A stretch of DNA of 64,000 nucleotides from contig JAHDVF020001378.1 of NCBI GenBank assembly GCA_022606425.2, positions 1 through 64,000 on the forward strand. Reading direction: 5' to 3'. The notes below the pieces were generated by a model, which searched no databases, was not told where the DNA came from, and saw nothing but the letters and a program-made list of their open reading frames with translations. This DNA is from Lepidostoma basale. Its lineage: Eukaryota > Arthropoda > Insecta > Trichoptera > Lepidostomatidae. Below are positions 22,256 through 33,218 of this stretch, in pieces (the stretch's first letter is position 1; each line of letters opens with the position of its first letter). The position numbers and the translations under genes were made by a program.

Positions 22256-23080
22256 TCACATACGTTTATCACAATATTTCCCCACTTCAAAATTTTAATT
22301 TCTAATATTTTGGTCCCCCATTAAATGTAATAATTGTTAATCATTTGTTTTTGTGTTTTTTTTTTTGCTTACACTTTTAACACAATAAAAATGATAAAAT
22401 ATTTTTTAAAACAGCTTTGATCTACCCTAATTTGGCATCCTGCTAATTTCGCACCTTTATAAATACCTTGAAATTCTCAGTTGACGGATATCTCTGTACA
22501 AAATTAGACTGGCATCTTAAATCGTGAGTGCTATAATTATCCGTAGCCTGAGATCCCCGAAGTTATGAGACAGGGAACGAGAGTAAAGCGAGGAAATTAG
22601 CTACAAAAGTGTTTTTTATGTGCGACCCTTTCGAGAATTTATTAGCGAATTTTTCTCTAAAAAATACTTGTGTGAAGCCCCTCGCTTGATATTCCCTGTC
22701 ATAATTCTGCGTCTTATTATATGTCCCGAGCCTGTTAAGAACACCGTTTTTTATCAATTTAATGTGCTTTGTGGACATCACATCGCGGAAAAATGCGAAA
22801 TTAAAAAACATTGCCTTGGAAATTTTATTAGGCATTAGGAATGACAAACCATAAACTTGCTTTTTGTTACTTTTGAGGTAAGCGTTATGGGGTAATGAAA
22901 TGTAAAAAAAGGACTTAAAACTTGGAAATTATAACATCAATTAACCATCTCGGGAGTTGTGAAAACTGGGAGGGCTCTATATTAACTTTCATAAATATGT
23001 TCACAAGTTTTTCTACTTAAATTTATGTCGCTAACCATTAACATAATAACGTTTTTAAACTTGGGTACTTATCATTAAAA
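22256..23080. other. Unassigned; contains a GC-richer block
   Basis: 22540-22850 has two overlapping short frames on opposite strands without recognisable motif. It may be a small TIR element because agttatgagacagggaacga and attccctgtcataattctgc are partly complementary. Confidence 0.35.
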
Positions 23081-23084
23081 AAAA

Positions 23085-23875
23085 CTAACTAACTAACTAA
23101 CTAACCATCACGCCGTCTCCCCGAAGGGGTAGGCAGAAAAAATGGACTGCCACACTTTTCTTTCTTGACATATTTCTCTCGCTTCCTCAACATTCATACA
23201 TCGTGTCATGCACGTGCGTCGATTTCTCTGACTCCTCACATGGCCGACATTCAATATTTGATTTATTTGATCGTGCCACGTTTTCCTCGGTCTTCCTCTA
23301 TTTCTGGTTCCATTTACATCGTTAACATATAATTTTTTTACCATTCTTTCTTCATTCATTCTTTCCATGTGTCCAAATCGTCTTAATGATGCTTTTATTA
23401 TACAAGGATTAATTGTATCTCAATAGAGACGAAGATGCAAATGGTTTTCTGGTAACAGAAGGTGGTGGTCGAGGCGCTTACAGGACTTATGACCTGTCAT
23501 TGGTTGGGTTGAGCGATCGCTACACGTTTAACAACATTCCCCATTCCGCCGTTATGACCACCACGTCTGAAAAACTTTTTGGAACTTGTATATATGGTAG
23601 GTTTCTACACATATTTTTACATTTTTATGTTCACTCTACACTAGCGTCATCTATTAAAATTAAGAGATCCTTTCATTATTTTGTTCATAACACCATCATT
23701 CGCACCGCATTCACTTCTTATATTTTCATTCGACACTCTATCATACACAGAGTATCTACAAATTCGTCTAGGAGATCTCAATTCTACTACATTTATTCTA
23801 CTTTCATCCTTCTTTTGCCAGTTCCATGCTTCGTTTTCATATATATGGGGTCGGTAGAAGAACACCATTAAACTT
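23085..23875 (-). mobile_element. LINE-A fragment split by MITE-8
   Basis: The tail complement (actaactaactaaccatc) is at 23088. The minus-strand frame from 23368 reads MERMNEERMVKKLYVNDVNG and RNRGRPRKTWHDQINQILNV. The 5' part resumes at 23668 (SNENIRSECGANDGVMNKIM). Confidence 0.9.
23396..23667 (+). mobile_element. MITE-8 copy inserted in LINE-A
   Basis: The left end aaggattaattgtatctcaa is the family TIR. The right end reads gcgtcatctattaaaattaa. Interior gcgatcgctacacgtttaac matches the 6981-7312 copy. Confidence 0.8.
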
Positions 23876-23899
23876 TTGTTTAATATAAGTACCGTTTTA

Positions 23900-24205
23900 T
23901 GAAATCTTCTTCGTCTCTTCGGGCCAATTTCTTTTCGCTGGATATTGTAACGGGTCTCTCCTTACCTCGGCCAGACGCTACTCACAAGACAGACTGGCGG
24001 GAAGTGGGGGAGCTCGAACGCGCGGTGCATAGGGCAGAAAAAATAGTGGGGGGTGCGTGTCTTTGAAATAAAGCGGCGATGCCGTAGTTGCGCTGACAGG
24101 GAACAGTTGGAAAGAAGATTCGAAAGGGTACTTTGCTAGTGAGCTACAGAATTAAGCGCGAATACAGTGGCCGAAGAAATCGTAATGGTAACATCACAAT
24201 ATAAG
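23900..24205. other. GC-richer unassigned block
   Basis: Contains ctcgaacgcgcggtgcatag and other atypical GC-rich sequence without an open frame. It may be a piece of an LTR or 5' UTR of a retroelement; no direct evidence. Confidence 0.3.
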
Positions 24206-24209
24206 CCTC

Positions 24210-24740
24210 TTATAAACTTTTCCAACATTTTCTTTTTGGACTATCTGTTGCCACATACGTTCCGCAAGTTGGATACTATCATCCGTCTTCATTTTTTGTG
24301 GTTTTCCTATGATTCTGGTATTTAAAGACCTCTAAAGGCGGAAATATACTATTAACACGCGACTTGGCGTGTTTACTCCCACCACCGGCAACACGTCGAT
24401 CTAGCTCGTCTGGATCGGGTGGCGTGTGCGCGCATGGCGTCGCGACGGGTGTTCATAGTGTGATTCTGTCCATAGAAAACAATACAATTTGATTCGACTC
24501 AACACGCATCACGTGGCATCGGGTGGCGTGGCGTGTTAATAGTATGTTTCTGCCTTACTTCGGGATTCTAGGTGACCACCTGAGCTCATCCTGTCTTTCA
24601 ATGATATCGGTAACCTTTGTTCGACGCTTTATCTCCGCATTTCTATCATGGAGGCTGACGCCCAAAATGTGTTTTTCATTGTTTGCTGAACACACTTAAT
24701 CCCTTATAAGATTTTGGCAGTGAGGGACATAGTTTCCAGG
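24210..24740 (-). mobile_element. LINE-M fragment split by a MITE
   Basis: Minus-strand residues SLHDRNAEIKRRTKVTDIIE (24557-24740 side) and MKTDDSIQLAERMWQQ (24210-24336 side) match the order in the copy at 40403-40794 (SLRDRIRNEEIRRRTKVVDV). It is interrupted by 24337-24556. Confidence 0.6.
24337..24556. mobile_element. Short TIR MITE with GC-rich interior
   Basis: TIRs of 26 bp (aaggcggaaatatactatta at the left; complement at the right, caggcagaaacatactatta-like). Subterminal gcgtgttaat and cacgcg-type motifs. It has no coding capacity and lies cleanly inside the LINE-M copy. Confidence 0.75.
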
Positions 24741-24804
24741 GCATATGTCGTCACTAGCAAGACTCACGAGTCATAGACTTAAGTTTTATAGAATATTTTT
24801 ACCT

Positions 24805-25090
24805 TATTAATACGAATGAAGTCTTCCGTTTACTAGATTGTTTTATAATTTATAGGAATGACATGTTTCTCCTTGCTAATATTATCATCATCAAAAAAAT
24901 ATTAGCTAGACAGGTATATCGGGACATAACGTTTTGGCGGTCCATCCTCTCTGCCTACCCCTCCGGTGAAACGGCGTGATGATTAGATAGATAGTTATGT
25001 CCTAGAATTTCCATTAACTATTATAAAACTTCTGGAAAACGGACGTTTTCATTCGTTTTAATAATTGAATTGATGATTATTCAGGAAACA
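24805..25090 (+). repeat. PR1 repeat carrying a LINE-A tail in its centre
   Basis: Arms at 24808-24880 (left, truncated) and 25005-25090 (right, constant end ttattcaggaaacaataaat). LINE-A subfamily B tail at 24905-24990 (ctctgcctacccctccggtg) replaces part of the loop. Confidence 0.7.
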
Positions 25091-25859
25091 ATAAATATGT
25101 TTACCCTCTTATATTATAATTTGTCACATTATTATAAAATACAATTAGTTAAAAAAATATGTTTTTAAAATAAAATAGTTTTTTTTAATTTACATAAAAT
25201 AAATCCAAGTGAAACCACTAAACAATCGTGTTTACTATTATAAATTAATAATGTATTGTATTATAGTTTAACAAAACTAATATCTCAACCATCAATATTT
25301 TTTTCAGATAATAAATAACACTCTAAGAGAATCAGTTATTGCTTAAGATGAGAAAAGCACCAGTCACATACTTAGAAAAGTATTTTTAATGTTATTATAT
25401 ATAATAATTGTTGATTGCAAGTAAATACCTATGTATTGTTAATTCAAAAATATTTTTGTATTATACATATTTTACATTCATATAAAAATTATATACTCAT
25501 TTATTTAGCTATCCTTGTTAATATTTTATTTATATAGATTATGAAAGAAATATTTTATAAGCAACTGTTATTAAAAAAATATAATATATAAAAAAGTTAA
25601 CTAAATAAAAAATGTTATTTATTATTTTGATTTCCCACACGTGTTCTTTGTTCTTAATGTTTTCAAGTTCAATATATATTCTCAAAAAAACATAAATATT
25701 ACAAATGCATTGATCTAAATCGTTTATAATGTAATAAAAATATATATTATCATAGAATTTTTTTTTTTAAACATGAAGAGTTATATTAGTATTCCAAAGA
25801 TAATTTTAAAATGGATATAAATAATTTTTAATTAGAAAACATAGGAATAAGAAATATAA
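25091..25859. other. Extremely AT-rich sequence
   Basis: Long A/T tracts, no gene. Occasional AATAAA-like words are expected by composition. Confidence 0.5.
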
Positions 25860-26135
25860 TTTAATACATTAGAGATAGAAGCTTTCTAAGGGTAGCCTCA
25901 CTAGCATGAAAAATATTCACATCCGAAGTAATGTGGTTTAATAGGGTTATTGTTCTGTCCGTGTGCATTACCTTAGGTGTATTGATTCTTCACAGTAGCA
26001 GAGAAAATAATCTATGTTGCTGTTGTCGCAGATAATTGTTAAGGGTTAATGAATTTAATTCATAAAACATATCCGATTTATGTATTCGACCATAAATCAG
26101 TTCAGTCTTACTAAGCCGATAACAGTCATTTAAAA
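25860..26135 (-). mobile_element. LINE-J fragment
   Basis: Complement blocks tagcatgaaaaatattcaca and taatctatgttgctgttgtc correspond to the VSESTFR and QHRLFY segments of the copy at 11105. No open frame. Confidence 0.6.
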
Positions 26136-26144
26136 TTAAAATAT

Positions 26145-26360
26145 TCTTCTTTTGTCTTTATTTTGACAGCGACCGGTTTTGCCAGGCTCACTGGCATCGA
26201 CAGATTGGTCTGTCGATGCCAGGGAGCCTGACGAAATCGGTCGCTGTCGAAATAAAGTCAAAAGTAGAAATAGTTTAAAAAAGCATCGTTTTATTTTATT
26301 ATTATTTAAAATGAACTTCCATCAAGATATTTCAGTAAAATCATTTGATTATCTTAAAAA
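26145..26360. repeat. PR2 palindromic repeat
   Basis: Symmetric arms: ttttgtctttattttgacag and complement. Core tcgatgccagggagcctgac. It runs to the outer arm segment aacttccatcaagatatttc. Confidence 0.8.
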
Positions 26361-26399
26361 TAGTCATTTAAATTTAAACATTTACGGTTTTATCATTAG

Positions 26400-26585
26400 T
26401 TACCAATTCATTGTTTCTTGAACAATCGTGTACCTTAAATTCCATTTTAAATAATTATTACGTTTTCTTGAATTTTCATTATATTTTATGTGAATGACAT
26501 GTTTCGTTCGTCTAGACATTATGAAATTCTATGTCATAAAACATTTAGAAAACAGACGTTTTCATTCATATTAGTTATTATTTAC
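26400..26585 (-). repeat. PR1 palindromic repeat
   Basis: The constant end (tcattgtttcttgaacaatc) is at the left. The right arm is truncated at catattagttatt. Confidence 0.75.
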
Positions 26586-27084
26586 CTAACATACCCCGTG
26601 TTTTTTTTAAGCAAACGAATTTAAATTCAGAACGTCTCGCGTTCGTGGATTCTATTTGTAATGTAACGCATGTAGATTGCGATAGATTACTACATAATAT
26701 CAACGCAAGTTGTACTTATCTAAATATGTAGATTCCACGATGAATTATTAACACAAACACTGTGAAAATGAGACGCCGGAAGGACGGAAGATGCGAGTAA
26801 TATGAGCAGAGACACATTGATTCATGTGTGATCAAACAAGCGAATGATTTGGCATATCACACGGTGCCGATGAATTCACTTCACGGGAATTAATAAGGGG
26901 AAGGCTTTCTCAGCTCGATGCCTATCATCTTCAACAGGATTACTCTGAAATTCTAAAATGATGACAATTTGTAAATAAAATCATTTTTTCCTTCAGTATA
27001 ATATATTTCACAACAAGCTTCAAAGATTCTACACCTTCACCATTAGGATAATGATATATAGTAAGCTGGTTTAAAAACATATAA
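26586..27084. other. Unassigned sequence
   Basis: GC-richer 26620-26900 without open frame. At 26990-27060 there is a degraded PR end (caaagattctacaccttcac). Confidence 0.35.
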
Positions 27085-27530
27085 TAATGTATGGAAGCGA
27101 AGCATGGAACTGGCAGAAGAAGGATGAAAGCAGAATAAATGCGGTAGAGATGAGGTCCCTAAGACGTATGTGTGGTAGAACGATATACGACAGAATCTCA
27201 AATGCTGATATAAGAAAGGAATGTAGAGCAGAAGAAGGTATTATGAACAAAATTATGAAATCGCTGCGTTTGTTCGGACATATGGAACGCATGGATGGAG
27301 AAAGAATGGTGAAGAGAGTATATGTGGTGTAAATGGGGTACGGAGTCGAGACAGACCGAGGAAAACATGGCATGACCAAATTAATCAAATTTTAAAAGTT
27401 GGTCATGTTAGAAGTCGGAGGAATCGACGTAGGTGTATGACTCGTTGTATGAATGTGGAGGAAGCTAGAGAGGTTTGCCAGGATAGAGTAGTGTGGCGGT
27501 CCATTTTCTCTGCCTACCCCTGTTTGTTTG
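27085..27530 (+). mobile_element. LINE-A subfamily B fragment
   Basis: The open frame reads MYGSEAWNWQKKDESRINAV, then EMRSLRRMCGRTIYDRISNA and SLRLFGHMERMDGERMVK. It breaks at a TAA near 27330. The 3' end stops in cctacccctgtttgtttg without the AGTT tail. Confidence 0.85.
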
Positions 27531-27967
27531 TTTTGGTTTAAAAATAATAATAGTATTCTAACTTTTGAAGCGCCGTTTTTGTGATATAATCACCTCAAGG
27601 GCGCATAAAGACGTGATTTAAATCTAAAAATCTAAATATCAACGCTGCATCTAATATTCGCGATCGATTAGAAAGTATAAAAGAATGCATTTCGGTTTAT
27701 AAACAAATGTGGAACAGTGTTTTAATTCATAAGTAAGGTTTGTTAAATGTTTGAGCATTATGCAGGTGCAACTATAAGACTAATTGAATGTATATTTTAA
27801 TTTAAATAAATAAATAAAAACAAATCAAAAATAATATGTTGTTATTTAAAATTTCATGGTAGAAGTTCATTGTAAATACAGCCACAGCCCAGCATTGTTT
27901 TGAGTTTTTTGGACAAAAATGATTTATACGAAATTCTGGATTTTCACCAAAGAGTGGTCAATTCAAA
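27531..27967. other. Unassigned AT-rich sequence
   Basis: Contains the block gcgccgtttttgtgatataa then cctcaagggcgcataaag near 27570-27610. It is similar to 20275-20310 (gcgccgttttgtaaaatcaa), so probably part of a dispersed repeat. Confidence 0.4.
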
Positions 27968-28868
27968 TTTAATTGTATCTCAATAGAGACGAAGACGCAA
28001 ACTGAATATGGATGATCAAGTTGTTTACAGGACTTATGACCTGTCATTGGTTGGGTTAAGCGCACGCTTTATGTTATTACAACATTCCCCATTCCACCTT
28101 TGTTATGATCATGCATGACAAATTTTTGGAAGATTTATATATACTTCAAAATCCATACCTATCTTCACGTGTCAGTTTTCAATTATCCATCTATGTAGAT
28201 TTGGTTGCACTTGTGAATACATTCAAGATTAACTTATACAACCGACCCACTAACGCCATCTATGGAGAATGATTTTTAGCATTTAGCAAACTACCTTATT
28301 AACACAATGCGAAGGCTGTAACGCATTGTTTTTCACCAAATGGCGGTCAATTCAAATTTAATTGTATCTCAATAGAGACGAAGAATGAAAATCCAGAATT
28401 TCGTATACAAGTATAAGTATACATTCACAAAAATATTTGTAATTATTCTGGTTAACAATTTGGCAATTAGAATGGAATAATACTCCTGGTGAATTCTAAA
28501 ACAATGCGTTTATGGGCTACAGCCTTCGCATTGTGTTAATAAGGTAGTTTGCTAAATACTGAAAATCATTCTCCATAGATTGCGTAAGTGGGTCGGTTGT
28601 ATAAGTTAATCTTGAATGTATTCACAAGTGCAACCAAATCTACTTAGATGGATAATTGAAAACTGACACGTGAAGATAGGTATGGATTTTGAAGTATATA
28701 TACATCTTCCAAAAATTTGTCATGCATGATCATAACAAAGGTGGAATGGGGAATGTTGTAATTATATAAAGCGTGCGCTTAACCCTACCAATGACAGGTC
28801 ATAAGTCCTGTAAACACCTTGATCATCCATATTCAGTTTGCGTCTTCATCTCTATTGAGATACAATTA
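27968..28868. mobile_element. Long palindromic MITE-8 relative
   Basis: Two inverted arms of about 340-380 bp with ends aattgtatctcaatagagac. Inner part ttacaggacttatgacctgt pairs with its complement near 28800. A third TIR-like end sits at about 28360, suggesting insertion of one copy in another. Confidence 0.8.
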
Positions 28869-29171
28869 AATTTAAAAAAAATATTTAATTCCCTCCAGAA
28901 AAGCTAAGAAATCAAGTGTCATAATGAGTGAACTGTGACTCGGTAGCAAAAAAATATTGACATGCGAGAGAAATCTTGCAGACACTTCTCTCTTTAGTAC
29001 AACAAATTTTCTTCATTAGGGGAGGAAGAGAAACAGAAATAAATAAAAAATGTATTATATTTTGAATACCATAATGTTATAATAATTAATTTCTAATACA
29101 ATTTACATAAATAAAAAAATGTTAATAATGAAAATAAAAATTAAATTGTTATACGTTTAAATATATACGAG

Positions 29172-29870
29172 TACAAGGTTCATCCAATAAATAAGCGAAC
29201 TGATTTTTTTTTTTTTTTTACAAAATGCTCCCCATTTATATGAATCCACTTATCCCACCACCGTTTCATTTGTTCAAAACATTCCTGGAAGTCATCAGGA
29301 GTCAGGCTCTTCAGCTGCTTTGTCGTTTCACGTTTAATCGTCTACACGTCGTCCCAGTGCCGCCTCGCATGACCTTTTTACATTTCGGTAACAATAAGAA
29401 GTCACCAGAGGCTAAATCTGGTAAACAGGAAGGGTGATTAATCACAGAGATCACATTACGGGTCAAAAACTGGCGGACAATGAGTGATGAATGTGAAGAC
29501 GCATTATCATGATTTTCTCAACTTCAAATGTTTTGTGAAAATTTTGTGCACAGACGAGTTTCCTAAATGCAGTTCATCAGCAATCATTCGAATAGTTAAT
29601 CGATGATTGGAAAGCATAACCGACCGAATACCTTTCATGTTTTCATCAACACAGGAAGTCGACGGTCGTCCTGAACTTGCATCGTCCTTGCAGTCATCAC
29701 GGCCCTCACTAAAACTCTCGATCCACTTAAAAAGGACAGTTTTTTTCAGTGTCTTAACTCTATAAACAGCCCTTAATATTTCATGAACTTCCCGATATTT
29801 TTTTCCAAGTTTCACTAGAAATTCTATGTTGACTTGTGTTTCCATATCTGTCAATCTTCATTGTCGACAA
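29172..29870 (-). mobile_element. Truncated mariner-like element with internal deletion
   Basis: A TA then acaaggttcatccaataaat marks the 3' TIR. On the minus strand, 29507-29854 is open for 115 residues: VNIEFLVKLGKKYREVHEIL, then WIESFSEGRDDCKDDASSGR and MIADELHLGNSSVHKIFTKH. These are the two helix-turn-helix regions. The frame then jumps to ENHDNASSHSSLIVRQFL and LPDLASGDFLLLPKCKK, the terminal catalytic block. The region with the first catalytic Asp is deleted. No second TIR was found near 29870. Confidence 0.8.
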
Positions 29871-29879
29871 GAGCATTAA

Positions 29880-30065
29880 ACACATGCTACAAATAAATTA
29901 CCTGTTCGAGAGGTTGGTTTACGTTGACGGTTCGGTGATTATGGATTTACTCAGTGGATCACTCGGCAATAAAGTAGCCAGTGTTCTTGAGCAAATTTCA
30001 AATGAAGACCTTCTGAGCAACGCAGTTCGCGTATTTAATGGAAAGACCTCGTATTTAGTTAAATT
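29880..30065 (+). CDS. Possible third exon of the same repetitive protein gene (borders uncertain)
   Basis: This open stretch lies just beyond the mariner fragment. Its residues include LVYVDGSVIMDLLSGSLGNK and later NAVRVFNGKTSY. The last part resembles the junction of the two better exons (TTIQ-VITGENTTNF). GC content and codon use are higher than in flanking DNA. The acceptor may be at 29871/29872 (phase 0) or near 29910; no strong donor is visible before the palindromic repeat that starts near 30080. The same strand and similar composition argue for membership of the gene. A chance open frame or an unrelated transposon piece remains possible. Confidence 0.3.
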
Positions 30066-30074
30066 GCACTTTTG

Positions 30075-30190
30075 TTTAAAGGGTCAACCGGTATCAGCAG
30101 CCACAGTATCCCGGGTACCCCAGATAGCATACCCCAAAAGATGGCAACGAGCTGCCAAAACCGGTCGAACCCATGAGTAGAATTCAATAT
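30075..30190. repeat. PR7-type palindrome next to the possible exon
   Basis: Core atggcaacgagctgccaaaa then ccggtcga. The partner arm tcaaccggtatcagcagcca is diverged. Confidence 0.5.
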
Positions 30191-30755
30191 TATAAAAAAA
30201 TATTCCACATTTTTTTTTATTTGATTGTTTAGACACGAAGAGTAGCGCAAGAGTCGCATTTGGCTTGCGATAATTTTTGTTGTTTTTAAAACTATTCTGA
30301 AATGCCGAAGGTATTACGGGGCTGAGTACGAGTATGTAGATGTTTTCAGCCAAAGGCGGAAGTCGACAAGCCGGGCCTGTTTCCCTTAGACACTGTCTTC
30401 TCAACAGTTTAAATCCATGACGAAATAAATCGTACACGTTACGGAGAAAGGCGGCGCAACGTATTTCGTGGTAGTGCTATCTTCGTGACAGCTACGGGGA
30501 GCTTATTTCCATAAATCCATAAAACTTCTTCACTTCGAAGCGTGCAGTGTAGGGGAATTTATCTAAACAAGAACGGATTGAAATAACTGAGCTCAAATCA
30601 TATTTATATATCAACGTGTGTATTTAAGAACACTATCTTAAACCAAACACTGATGAAACACTGTTTTAGACCAACCGCAAAAAAAATTATATGATTACCT
30701 TTAAAAAATTCCTTCAAAATTATTATTTCTGACAATGAATTTTTATTTTTATTGT
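30191..30755. other. Unassigned sequence
   Basis: No supported gene. Mixed composition with GC-richer 30430-30500. Confidence 0.35.
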
Positions 30756-30759
30756 CTTC

Positions 30760-31165
30760 TTCTCTTCTTATTCTTATTGTAGACCTAGTGGCCTGTTTCT
30801 TAAAAGGAATTGGCCTCCTGCGAGGTCGACTCCCAGCTGTCGATCCATCTCTTTGGTGGTCTGCCGGGGGGTCGTCTACCATGGGGCTGGCCGTGTAACA
30901 CAAAGAAGGGGAGTCTGGATGGATCCATTCTCCTCACGTGTGCATATCAGTATCTTTTCATTTGCCTTCCCCACCTAACGACATCCTCGACTTCATTTCT
31001 GAAACTCTGAGCGCGTTTTTTTGTGATTGTGGTGTCCGCCCTGCACTCGATCCCATATGTCATGATAGGTCGCACACAAGCCTTATAAATTCTCACTTTG
31101 TTGCTGATCTCCATGTCAGGGTTTTTCCAAATTGAATTCTTCGAGCATCCTAAAATGACCGCAGA
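30760..31165 (-). mobile_element. LINE-K fragment
   Basis: Minus-strand residues NSIWKNPDMEISNKVRIYKA and CVRPIMTYGIECRADTT, then RNEVEDVVRWG. This is the same order as the copy at 14340. The 3' end is in gaagaagacaataaaaat-type sequence. Confidence 0.7.
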
Positions 31166-31199
31166 CTTGTTTACTTGTAACTTTTTTGTTTTTTAAATA

Positions 31200-31274
31200 A
31201 TTGTGTAAAACTACCTAATTAATAAGAATGAAAACGTCCGTTTTCTTAAAGTGTTATTTATTAATGGGAATGAT
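31200..31274 (-). repeat. PR1 half element
   Basis: taagaatgaaaacgtccgtt then ttaatgggaatgatta. The loop side is replaced by a trinucleotide run. Confidence 0.65.
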
Positions 31275-31301
31275 TATAATAATAATAATAATAATAATAA
31301 A
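31275..31301. repeat. (ATA)n microsatellite
   Basis: About nine trinucleotide units joined to PR1. Confidence 0.9.
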
Positions 31302-31784
31302 TTGGATAATTTATAAAGCGCCATTGCAGCCTATAGCCATAAGCCTCGCATCATCAAATGTTCGACATTTATAACGCCTTAAGAAGTCGAAACACATAAT
31401 TCCCATAAGCATATTATAAAATACGCAAAAACATCAGGAAACTCATTAGGAAAGAGAACGAATATATAAATTAGTTGGATCCACCCAATGTTTGCCTCAT
31501 GAACACCGTTTCATTAAATGTCATTTTTCTTATAACCCTGTAGCCATCTAAACCGGTCGAATACACACACTTGAGTAAGTATATGAAACGTGTGTACGCG
31601 TGCATAAATCCACGTGTGTACACGCACGTGTGGCTGTGTTCGGTTCCGTTCTATATTTAATCTGTCCCTGTGTAAGAGACCCGATCATTGTAAGGGTACC
31701 TATATCAAAGGCTTTTGGGTGTTCGCCACGGTTCGGCAGGATGGAGGGGTGAAAACCCAGTTCCAGACTTGGTTACACAAATTA
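31302..31784. other. Unassigned sequence
   Basis: Contains a CA/TG-rich stretch (acacacacttg; gtgtgtacgcgtgcataaat) at 31560-31640 and no gene. Confidence 0.4.
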
Positions 31785-31990
31785 TCACTTCCACTTTTGT
31801 CTCTACTTCTACAGCGACCGGTTTCGCCGGGCCGACTGAAATCGACAGACTGATCGACAGATTGGTGCCTGGCGAATTCGGTCGCTGTCAAAATAAAGAC
31901 TCAGCGGAAGTTGTTATTATGAAACATCGTTCTATTTAATTATTATTTAAAATGATTTTCCACCAAGAGATTTTAGTAGAATCATCAGAT
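31785..31990. repeat. PR2 palindromic repeat
   Basis: Arms cacttttgtctctacttcta and complement. Cores with gccgggccgactgaaatcga. An outer segment with ttccaccaagagattttagt. Confidence 0.75.
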
Positions 31991-32014
31991 TATCTTAAAA
32001 ACGCTAACGTAATT

Positions 32015-32230
32015 ACACTGAAAAAACACTAGATTAGTCTGTTGATGCTAGCAAGCCTGGCGAAAGCGGTCGCTATCGAAGTAAAGACAAACGAGAAGTA
32101 GTTATCAAAAAATATCGTTTCACATAAATATTATTTTAAATGAACTTCTATCAAAAGATTTCAGTAAAATTATAAGATTATCATATAATCATTATTATAA
32201 GATTATCATACTCGTATAATCATATTTCAA
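32015..32230. repeat. PR2 right half
   Basis: gttgatgctagcaagcctgg then cgaaagcggtcgctatcgaa. The left arm is missing. Confidence 0.7.
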
Positions 32231-32840
32231 AATTAATAACCACCACACCGTTTCTCCTATTGAATAGAGAAAGAGGATAAAGCGGAACAATCTCATAGCA
32301 ACCTTTCGTCATGAATGAAAACATGCATTTTTGTTTTTGTTTTATTAAGTCTTTAAAATAATGCTTTGCATTTTTGCATTTTTCAAAACTTATTACTGAT
32401 TACGGTTGTATAGTGAACCAAGTTCTTAAAGGGTGGAAATCTTTACTTTCGTGAATATTACATGAGTTGCAACAAGTCATTTATACATGTAATAGCATAT
32501 AATTGGCCTTATTTCATAGTTTCTGTGTTTATTATTTACACTAAATATATAAATAAATAAGACTTTATCGCCCTATGCCCTTACCGGCCCTGCGATGGGC
32601 ACGAGTGGTGGTGACACAACGGTTTAAAGTCTCCGTAGAGAGCACAAACACAGCCCATCGGGTCCACGAACACGTGGGCTTCATAAAATGGGAACACTTA
32701 ACGACGTGAATTGCGCCAGATATACTTTAAACACAAATAATACTTAATACCAACGAGTTTAATATTAGCGCCCCCTTTCGAATTGTACGCCGCGTAGAGG
32801 ACTTTTCGCCGAATCGATACTGCCTTTTACACCCACGTCA
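32231..32840. other. Unassigned; a LINE-like GC-rich block at 32560-32820
   Basis: The block with aagactttatcgccctatgc and cccttaccggccctgcgatg looks like retroelement 3' sequence, but no frame is open. Confidence 0.35.
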
Positions 32841-32844
32841 TATA

Positions 32845-33218
32845 TAATAATTTATACGAATGAAAACGTATATTTTCTAAAAGTTTCAGTATATTTTATG
32901 TGAATGACATGTTAACCTTGTCTAAACCATTATCAAATGTCCAATATATAACATGTAATAATGCCTTAGACAGGTGAAACATATTCAATTATTCATTCAT
33001 TCATTTCTCGGCTCTACATCCCGGTGTGGGACTTGGCCTCCTCCACAACGGTCCTCCACTGACTTCTGTCTCTGGCCATCTCTCTCCATTCCCCAGCTCC
33101 TTCCATTTTCTCCCAATCTTCTTCCACGCAATTATTTCTATAAAATAGAATAAAGGTGAAACATATTATTTCCATAAAATAGAATAAAACTACTAGAAAA
33201 TAGACGTTTTCATTCATG
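32845..33218. repeat. PR1 repeat interrupted by a LINE tail
   Basis: Left arm 32848-32985 and right arm from 33154. The inserted piece is flanked by aggtgaaacatatt (32972-32985 and 33154-33167). Confidence 0.8.
32986..33153 (-). mobile_element. Non-LTR retrotransposon tail with 14-bp target duplication
   Basis: Minus strand: EWREMARDRSQWRTVVEEAK then SHTGM-stop, a reverse transcriptase C-terminal signature (DRxxWRxxVxxA). The tail is (GAAT)n. Confidence 0.8.

Noticed and set aside
23088..23110. CRISPR-like or satellite array of AACT units
   Set aside because: It is the (AGTT)n tail of LINE-A in complement, repeated at many loci without spacers.
30084..30437. 117-residue frame on the minus strand
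   Set aside because: It runs through a palindromic repeat and unrelated sequence; composition looks like chance.
31785..32120. Bacterial-type terminators or attachment sites in the strong palindromes
   Set aside because: The context is eukaryotic and the palindromes belong to dispersed PR2 repeats.
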